Source: Plazaster borealis (lineage: Eukaryota > Echinodermata > Asteroidea > Forcipulatida > Labidiasteridae). From it: a stretch of DNA of 64,000 nucleotides. The stretch lies in contig CM037463.1 in the NCBI GenBank assembly GCA_021014325.1, forward strand, positions 4,521,001 through 4,585,000. Reading direction: 5' to 3'. This document shows, in pieces, positions 9,901 through 18,900 of this stretch (its first letter is position 1; every line of letters begins with the position of its first letter). Under the pieces are notes generated by a model that saw only the letters and a program-made list of their open reading frames with translations, was not told where the DNA came from and did no database searches. Position numbers and translations under genes: made by a program.

Positions 9901-12900
9901 TCAAAAGCTCGAACAGCGCCCTCACTGAGGTCAAAGGAAGAAGTATCATTGCCTGAGAAATGTGCGTGGCGCATACGCAGTTGGCCATATGCAAGGGGTC
10001 TACACACAGTACATAGATCCGAATCTCCACAAAAATACAAGAATAACCAAATTATAACTTCTTTCATTACACCATATGAATATGACTCGAGTTTCTAACT
10101 CTAAATTCATTCCCGACTTCACGCTGTGTCCGTTTAGGCGGTAAATCTGACCCAAACAAGAATCCCCTCCCACAATCACTGCAGCCCAATATAATAACTG
10201 ATGAGTTGCAAAGAAAATGTATATACGACTACAGCACTACATATCTTGCTGCACCCAATGTTTGAACAACAATAAAATCTATCAACAACATCAAGAAATT
10301 GGGGGCACTTTTCATATGTTAGATTTCCTCTCAAATAACTTTATACATCAATGGTTTTTCTGTTTCTTGTTATTTTAAGGGTATTGCAAAACTAATCCAT
10401 AGTTAGGGGTGTTGTGCACTCATGTCTGAAATGTTAGTTCCAATATGTGCAGTCAAACTGAAAGTTTTTTTCGTTAACTCGCATAATGGACTCAGTTTAT
10501 AAAAAGCCTTTCAAACATATTTCAAAGTTTTTATCAACGATTTAAAAACCCCAGTTTATTTGATTTGCTCTATTTATGATTCAAAGTCACACTCGTTTTC
10601 TTTTATTTAAAAGTTTATTCTTTAATGTTAGAATCGATTTTTAAAAAAGGTTATTTTTTTTGCGGTATTGTGGGGCTACTCCGACCTTTGGGACAAAAGG
10701 TGGAATCGCATTTACAGTCCCCATTATTGCAATGCAACAATGACCTCATTATCAATAAGTTATTAACTGTGCAATTGGCCTTGGCAAGCCGCCAAGTACA
10801 GGCCTACTTGACCTGCTGTAAAGCTGCCATGGGGGATGTGATCTGATCAGCCTGTTGCAAGTCTAACTTCTGGTCACAAGTTGTTTCCTGTGGGCAAACT
10901 GACCGTAATTGTTTATGTTATAATATCCAAGGGCAAGCGGTCTAGTTAACCGGACCCAAGCTCTGGTGTTGTCAGCAGCAATAGTGTGGGTTTGAATCCC
11001 GGTCATGACACTTGTGCCCTTGAGCAAGGCACTTAACCATAATTGCTTCGTAAAAAGTTGGGAAGGTAGTGCATTCTGCTCTACCAGCCAGGCTCCTAGT
11101 GGTTGATACCCATGCCTACATCCTTACGGACTGTGAAGGGGTTAACCCTGTTTCAGCCCTGTGGCAACGTGCCCCTGGTGGCAGTTGATTTGGGTCGACA
11201 GCCCAAATCAGTTAAGTGTAGCCCTCACCTTGAGGTGGCCGTCCGGCCTTGTGATGTAAGGCGATATCTCAGTTAAGATCCCTGCACTGTGGTGCAATCT
11301 GCAACCAACATGACCAACCACAAACATTTTGGGATAAACCCCTCCTTTTCCAATCTTAGTGTTTTGGGCTATTTATTGAGCAATTAGCAGACAAAAAAAC
11401 AACCCAAAGACCTACATGTACATGTACAGCTTTACAATGTACATCCTATATGAAGGACAAAGCAAGTATGGCTGAGTGTCTTGTTCAAGGACACTCATGC
11501 CATGACTGAGACTCAAACCTGTGCACCGCCATGACACTCACAAGGCTTCATAGAGCAGCATGAAATCTAAGTGATGTTTGGAGCTCAAGGGCGGTCACGA
11601 CGTTTTGAACAGTATACTCTGCTCGTCTCTTGAAGGCGAGCAGAGTATACTGTTTGAAACGTCGAGACCACACTCTTTTCAGAGCAAACAATCCTCCCAA
11701 AAGAGATTTACACAGATGGTTAGTACCCGCAAGTTTACTAGTTACAGTTATTTCTTAGCATGAAATCATATACTTCTCAGCATGGAATCATATACTTCTC
11801 AGCATGAAATCATACACTTCTCAGCATGAAATCATATACTTCTCAGCATGAAATCGTATACTTCTCAGCATAAAATCATATACTTCTCAGCATGAAATCA
11901 TATACTTTTCCTGCCTTTCTCTCAATTTCTGTTGAAGGATTTGGTAAATTCCACGTGATTCTTGTACTGGTGTGCGGTTGGGCCAATGTCAGCGATGCCT
12001 TGGAGATACTCAGTGTGTCTTTCATTCTTCCCGCGGCTGAGGTGGATCTCCAACTCACAAGTTACATGAAGGGAGTTCTGAGCGCTATCATATTTGTTGG
12101 TGAGTAAACTCTCGAGCGACCACACTGGCTGCTCATTCCCACTCCACATAAACTGGCTCCAAAGATTACCAGAAGCCCATTGGAAATGCAGTGAGCTAGT
12201 GAGAGTTTATTCATTTGCAAAAAATAGTTACTGGCCTGACGTTTCGACCCTAGCAGAGTCTTTCTCGAAGGCTTTTCTCGAGAAAGACTCTGCTAGGGTT
12301 GAAACGTCAGGCTATTAACTATTTTTTTGCATTTATACCATAGGTCCTTTTTGGTTGATAAAAGCAGTTTGCAACAGCTAATTATATGTTCCCAGTTTAG
12401 TTATTTATTAAGTAATAAACCACACGGGAAACTGACTGGGTGAATTTTTATTTAATTTTTTTTGGGTTGAACAAAGAAAAATTGGCTAGAGCGGGACTGA
12501 ACCTGCGACCTCCGGATTAGCGACCTCGGGATAGAGCATTTGCTCATCATTAGTTGATTTTCTTTTTGATTGTTCGTTCCGCCAGGGATGTTAATCGGGG
12601 GCTACGTGTGGGGGGCTTTGGCCGACATCAATGGCCGACGTAGAACACTCATCTTCTCCTTGTTCACCAACGCTTTCTTCGGGCTGATGTCGAGCATCGC
12701 TCAGGTCTACTGGCTCTTCTTACTCATGCGATTCTGTAGCGGTGTCGGGTAATTACAAATCCTGAATTTTGTTTTTCTTCATTTACTCCAATTTTGCTGA
12801 CTCTTCTGAGGGGCCCGAACAAACGGAAATCAGACTCGAGGGAACTGAAGGTTCCAAAAAATATTCAAATACATGCAAGACTTTTGTGGTCTGTTCTTAC

Positions 12901-15900
12901 TCTTTGTTTGGCCAAAATGGAACATCAGGCCTAGAGTTTCATCTTTGAGAGAGTGAAGACATTTTCATTTTGCGAAGGGTATTTCCGTTGGGTGAATCTT
13001 AAAGTCTATGGGAAACTTTCAAAGGGCAGGTATGATATTCTTACTACTTTAGTCTGATTTCCTCCGAAGAATCAGTAAAATTGTTATTAAATATCCTGAA
13101 AAGTTTATCTAAGCCTTTTTTCTAAGCCTTTAAATCTTTTTAAATCTCATTACTTTTCTAAGCTTACCAGCACAAATACATGTTTTTTTGTATTTTTTTT
13201 TTTAATACATGGCCCGTGTTTTCAGAATTGTTTTTCTTTTTTTTCTTTCTTCCATTTTTTGAATGAAATTCGACAGATGATGTCGTTTCAAAACAAAAAG
13301 CACAAAATATAATTTTGCATGCTGCAGACAATGCACCAAACACATGTAACATGTGAAATTTGACAAGGCCGATTTAATGTCGGAATTCCGACAATAGTTA
13401 ATTTTTAGTTTTTAATAAAACTACCACTTGGCAGATTTGTCTCTATGTGATACCTCAATGAAAGCTTTGAACTTTCTTGCATCTATTAAAACAAAATAGC
13501 TATTTAAAATGTTAAATCTAAATTTTTAGGGTCAAAACAGCCAAAAACAGACCTAACGTTAACCTTTTTTTTTCTTTGTTGTTTTGTATGACAGCGTTGG
13601 TGGCGCCATACCTGTAATTTTTTCCTATTTTGGGGAATTTCAACCAAAGAACAGACGTGGCATGATGATCTCTATTTTATCAACGTTTTGGATGGCAGGA
13701 AACGTCTTAGCAGCATTCTTGGCTCTTGTCATAATTCCTTCAGGTATGAAGAATAGAAAAATTGAACCATTTTTTGTTTTTAGAGGGATCTATTTTATTA
13801 TGTTGATGTTCAGTGAAGTCCGAGAACACTCTTGAAAAACATTCAATCAATCAATCACTCAATTGTTAAGTTTATAGCGCCGCCATAGAGTAAGCTATGA
13901 AAAAGAATTAGGATTTAAAGGCAGGGTATGCTTTTGGTAATTGTCGAAGACCAGTATCCTCGCTTGGTTGTATCCCAACATATGGATACAAATAACAAAC
14001 CTGTGAAAATTTGGGCTTCGAAGTTGCAAGAAAATAATGAAAGAAAAAACCACTCTTGTTGCATAGAATTGTGTGATTTCAGATGCCTGAGAAAGTCTTT
14101 TGAATATGCCTCCATATTTGCCTCTGCTTCATTGTGTTTCATATAATTATTATTCTAATAGTTCTCTATACATCCTTGTTCAATTGACCGTCTCTTTAAT
14201 TACTTGTATGTACATTTTCAATATGGAAATAAATGTTGAGTTGAATTGAATTGTGGCACAACAAGTTCCAGGCAGAAGGCCATTAAAAGACTTTCTGTAG
14301 GGCTTTCAACGAATTCATTTTATATTTTTTATCATTTTTTATCATTGTATACAGCTGGTCTGGTATTGTCTCTAGTGTATCTTTGTATTATAATATTTTT
14401 AAATTGTATCGAGGGATCTGTGATCCATAATGTGCTATATAAATGCTGTTTTATTATTATTATTATTATTATATTTTATGATTTATTTGTATTATAATGT
14501 ATTCCTAGATATTCATTGGAGTGCCCCGGGGTTCAGCTTCAACAGCTGGCGTCTGTTTATAGCCGTCTGCACGATCCCAGCATTGACGTCAATGATTGTA
14601 ATGATATTTATGCCGGAGAGCCCTAAGTATTTACTAGAGGTAAATATAGACCATTTTTATAGTGTCAGTGAATAGAAAACTGCTATAGCAAGATAGATAG
14701 CATACCTGCCAAGTATCCTGTTTTTTCTGGAACTGTCTGAATTTTCCAGTTTAAAAACACTTGCAAATCGGAACGTCCCGGGTAAATTAGGTGCACTGCA
14801 CCCCAATAAGGTAGAAAGCATCATAGATCATCATCATGTGAGGACTAACAGCTTTTTAGTTCAAAGTTTCCTCTGAAAAGTTCAGGAAATGTTTTAAAAA
14901 ACACAAGGAAAAAAACAACATTTTCTTGACATTCCTTTTGTATTCACTGCTTTCAGAATGGACAGAGTGGCAAAGCCTTGAAAGTTATGCAGAGAGTCTA
15001 CTCCTGGAATACTGGGGATGACAAATCAAACTATCAGGTGAGTCAAGGCTTTACGCCTACTGAGTCGAGTCTTTACACCCACTGAGTAAAGGCTTTACAC
15101 CCAGTGAGTCGAGGCTTTACACCCAGTGAGTCGAGGCTTTACACCCAGTGAGTCGTGGCTTTACACCCAGTGAGTCGAGGCTTTACACCCAGTGAGTCGA
15201 GGCTTTACACCCACTGAGTCAAGTCTTTACACCCACTGAGTAAAGGCTTTACACCCACTGAGTCGAGGCTTTACACCCACTGAGTTGAGGCTTTACACCC
15301 ACTGAGTTGAGGCTTTACACCCAGTGAGTCGAGGCTTTACACCCACTGAGTCAAGGCTTTACACCCACAGACTCGAGGCTTTACACCCACTGAGTTGAGG
15401 CTTTACACCCACTGCGTCAAGGCTTTACGCCCACTGAGTCAAGGCTTTACACCCACTGAGTAGAGTCTTTACACCCACTGAGTTGAGGCTTTACACCCAC
15501 TGAGTCAAGGCTTTACGCCCACTGAGTCAAGGCTTTACACCCACTGAGTCGAGGCTTTACACCCACTGAATCGAGTCTCTACAACCACTGACTTAAAGGC
15601 ACTGAACACGTTTGGTAATTGTCAATATATGCATAAAACAACAAGCCTGTGAAAATTTGGGCTCAATTGGTCATCGAAGTTGCAAGAAAATGTTGAAAGA
15701 AAAACACCCTTGTTGTACAAATTTGTGTGCTTTCAGATAGGAATAAAAACTTCTTGCAAGAAGTTTTTATTATTTTAGTGAGAAATTACCTCTTTCTCAA
15801 AAACTACGTTACTTCAGAGGGAGTCATTTCTCACAATGGTTTATACTATCAATAGCCTTGTCCAAGGCTCTTTACGCAAGCACCCCGCTTTAAATTCACC

Positions 15901-18900
15901 AGGTAGCATAACAATACTGGCACGGTACTACTGCAGCACTTGATATACAGTATACCGTGGGGGTCAAAGCATGGTTTTTCAACCTCGTACCAAAAAATGA
16001 GGCCGAAACAGAGCCTTGTTCCCACTGTAAAAAGGTCAGATTGTTGGCGGAGTTGCTTTATGGTTAATATTTCCCGAAGGTGTATGCTCATTGGTTAATG
16101 TACAGTGGCAAGGTGAATACTACACACATCATTACGTCATAACGAGAGTTTATGATTGGACGATTATCCGCCCAGTACAGGAAATGAATATTCAATATCT
16201 GATTCCAGCATACGTAATTAGCACTGGAATCCCTGCGCAATGATAAAGAAAAACATAAGCTGCCGTTTACAGCATGAACAAGGCTCTGTTTCGGCTTCGT
16301 TTTTTGGTACGAGGTTGCAAAACCATGCTTCGACCCCACGGTATACTGTATATCAAGTACTGTAGTACCGTGCCAGTAGTGTTATGCTACCTGGTGAAAT
16401 CAAAAGCGGGGTGCTTGCGTAAAGAGCCTTGGACAAGGCTATAGGCCTACTATCAACAGCTCTCTGTTGCTCGTTACCAAGTCAGTTCTGATGTTAATAA
16501 ATATTTTGAGTAGTTACCAAACGTGTACAGTGCCTTTAAGAGGAAAAAGAAGGATTGGGGTTTTGTGCAGCTCAATCAAAAACTATTGCAATATTGTCAA
16601 CACACAGCTAAACAAATGCAAGGCTTTTTTTAAGTACTTTCTTTTTTAAAAGAAACATTTTTTCAAATAGATCTACTTTTATTTCACTTCTTTACATTTT
16701 TTTTTTACAGCTGAAGACTCTGATTCCATCAGAAAAGGTGAGGCAGTTGAACATCCATCACGGCGGTCGTCGTACTTGCAAAGATCGAATGCAAGTAGTG
16801 GTGGACAACACGCAGATGTCCATACATATGACAATTCAGCTCTTCAAGAAACCCCTGACGTCTATGACGGTTACGCTACTGCTCATTATCTGGACGCTGT
16901 CATTCGGGTAGGTGTAGTGGCCCTCTAGCGGTGAAAAGTACCTTTTGAGCGACAGTGGGATGCTTGGGTGAAGAAGAAGGAATCGACGATGGATACGTTA
17001 CAGCAGAAAATCTTTACTGAAGTAAAATACAAATTAGAAGCCCCCCAAAAAAGCAGCTGTTGATTTCATATTTATCCCCTTTTTCTTTTTACCACTTACC
17101 ATTGGAAGATGTGTATACAAGAACTTTCCCTTGTGTAGTGTGCGCTTCATTGCCATTTTCACGAATTTAATCTGTTGTAATATCTAACGTCTGTCCCGAT
17201 TGATTTTAGGTATTACGGTTTATGGATGTGGATGCCGGAGTTGTTCAAGCAGGCAGAGATGTTCAACGGATCTGTGTGCGCTGTAACGCCAGGCATGGAC
17301 AATACAACCTCTGCCCCACTTCCTCCTGATGATAACACGTAATTATTTTATCGCAGATAATCATTCTTAAAGCGGGGCTCCAAGGTCAAATTCAGTTTTT
17401 GTTATGCACTCATTTTCCAATAGATATAGTGCTTTTGACCTCGCATTAAACTGGTGTATAATGCCACTGTGTTTGATACCCTTCGAGTGCAATTTTTGTC
17501 AAAGTCCAAAAACATTCGATGACGTCAAATTTAAAATATTATGGTCTGTACAGTTTTTGTGCAGATAATTTTCAGTTCATTCCTGATTTCTGTTGATAAT
17601 CAATCAAAACGGCGATGAATTTGAGCTAGGCGCAGGAACTCCTCTTTGCTGTCCGTTGATGTTTCAAATTTTGCTCTGAAAAATTATCAAATAAAATCTT
17701 TTTTACACCATTTTAACATGAGGTTAGATACTTGTAACTTCTCCCCCCACATTCATGAGGACTCTATCTATTGGGAAGATGAGTGCATCACAAAACTCAA
17801 TTTGACCATGGAGCCCCTCTTTAATGGAACAATGCATCATTGGTTTTCGGTTTTTGGAAGCGTTTAATAGTTCCTTTCAGTAGGAGATTTTTGAGGAAGC
17901 TTGTGGCAGCAGACCTACCAGGTAAATTCATTGTTCTCTGGAAATGTGCGCATGCTCAGAACTTACCTGACATGCCTGTAGCCTGAACATCTGACGTCAC
18001 ACTTCGAGGCTCGTGAATAACGCCAGATACCGGCCTTGAGCGCCTGGCAGGATCCTGCCATTTGAGCTCAGTCAATTCACACGTACATTTACACATAGTG
18101 AATAAAACAACATTACATGCATGTACAAACATTATGCACACGCTGCATGCAGAAGACCGAAAGTGCAAGCTGACAAACTACATCACTTCGGACCAATCAT
18201 AGCACAGGTATGGAAAGCTTACGTCACTGCACGTTTATCCAATGAAATCATTGTGTCCAATGAAATCATTGGGCCTGTAAGACCAGTGCCTGTCTTTATC
18301 CTTGCGGACACAGACAGGGGACCAGTCTAGTATACCTGCTGCCACGTAGCGCTCCAAAGTCTCTCATCCTCTGGTTTTCACTTAATTCAATTCAAATTCA
18401 ATTCAATTCAACTCAATTCAAAGTAACATTTATCTCCACATTAACATTTGTAATTAGAGGATACAATGACTTATAGATAATGTGTAAGCATGTTCCGAAA
18501 AAGCAGGGCTCGTCGAGGAACAGCCTTAAGACAGAAAACCGAGAACTAACAATAAACAACAACTAGACAAAGGTGACCAAACAACGTGTATACACGTACC
18601 GTACTAGGTTATATAAAGCAATAATGCTGGGAATTGAAAAGTTAATGACACACCATACAACCAACCTAGGAAAGTTACATCATATTGGGTGGGCACTTTT
18701 CTACATTGCTGGAAATAATGATTTGAATTACATCCTTCCTCAGCCATTCCCTGGAAGTTCTGGGTGCAATTCTGACCCCAGTAAAAAACAAACAAATTCA
18801 TGGCCACAACTTATTTATTTATTTATTTATTTTTTTGGAGCTGCGGGGGAGTCGCCAGATACTCTTTTTAGACTTTGACTTTATTTCAGACAGAAAAATA

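Noticed and set aside
15039..15592. Regular repeats resembling a CRISPR array
   Set aside because: Units are directly contiguous with no unique spacers, and the context is a eukaryotic intron.
17646..17867. 73-codon frame in intron 8, tested as an extra luminal-loop exon
   Set aside because: It lies in a family-T MITE whose relative at 19957-20417 is clearly non-coding, and it lacks an in-phase acceptor.
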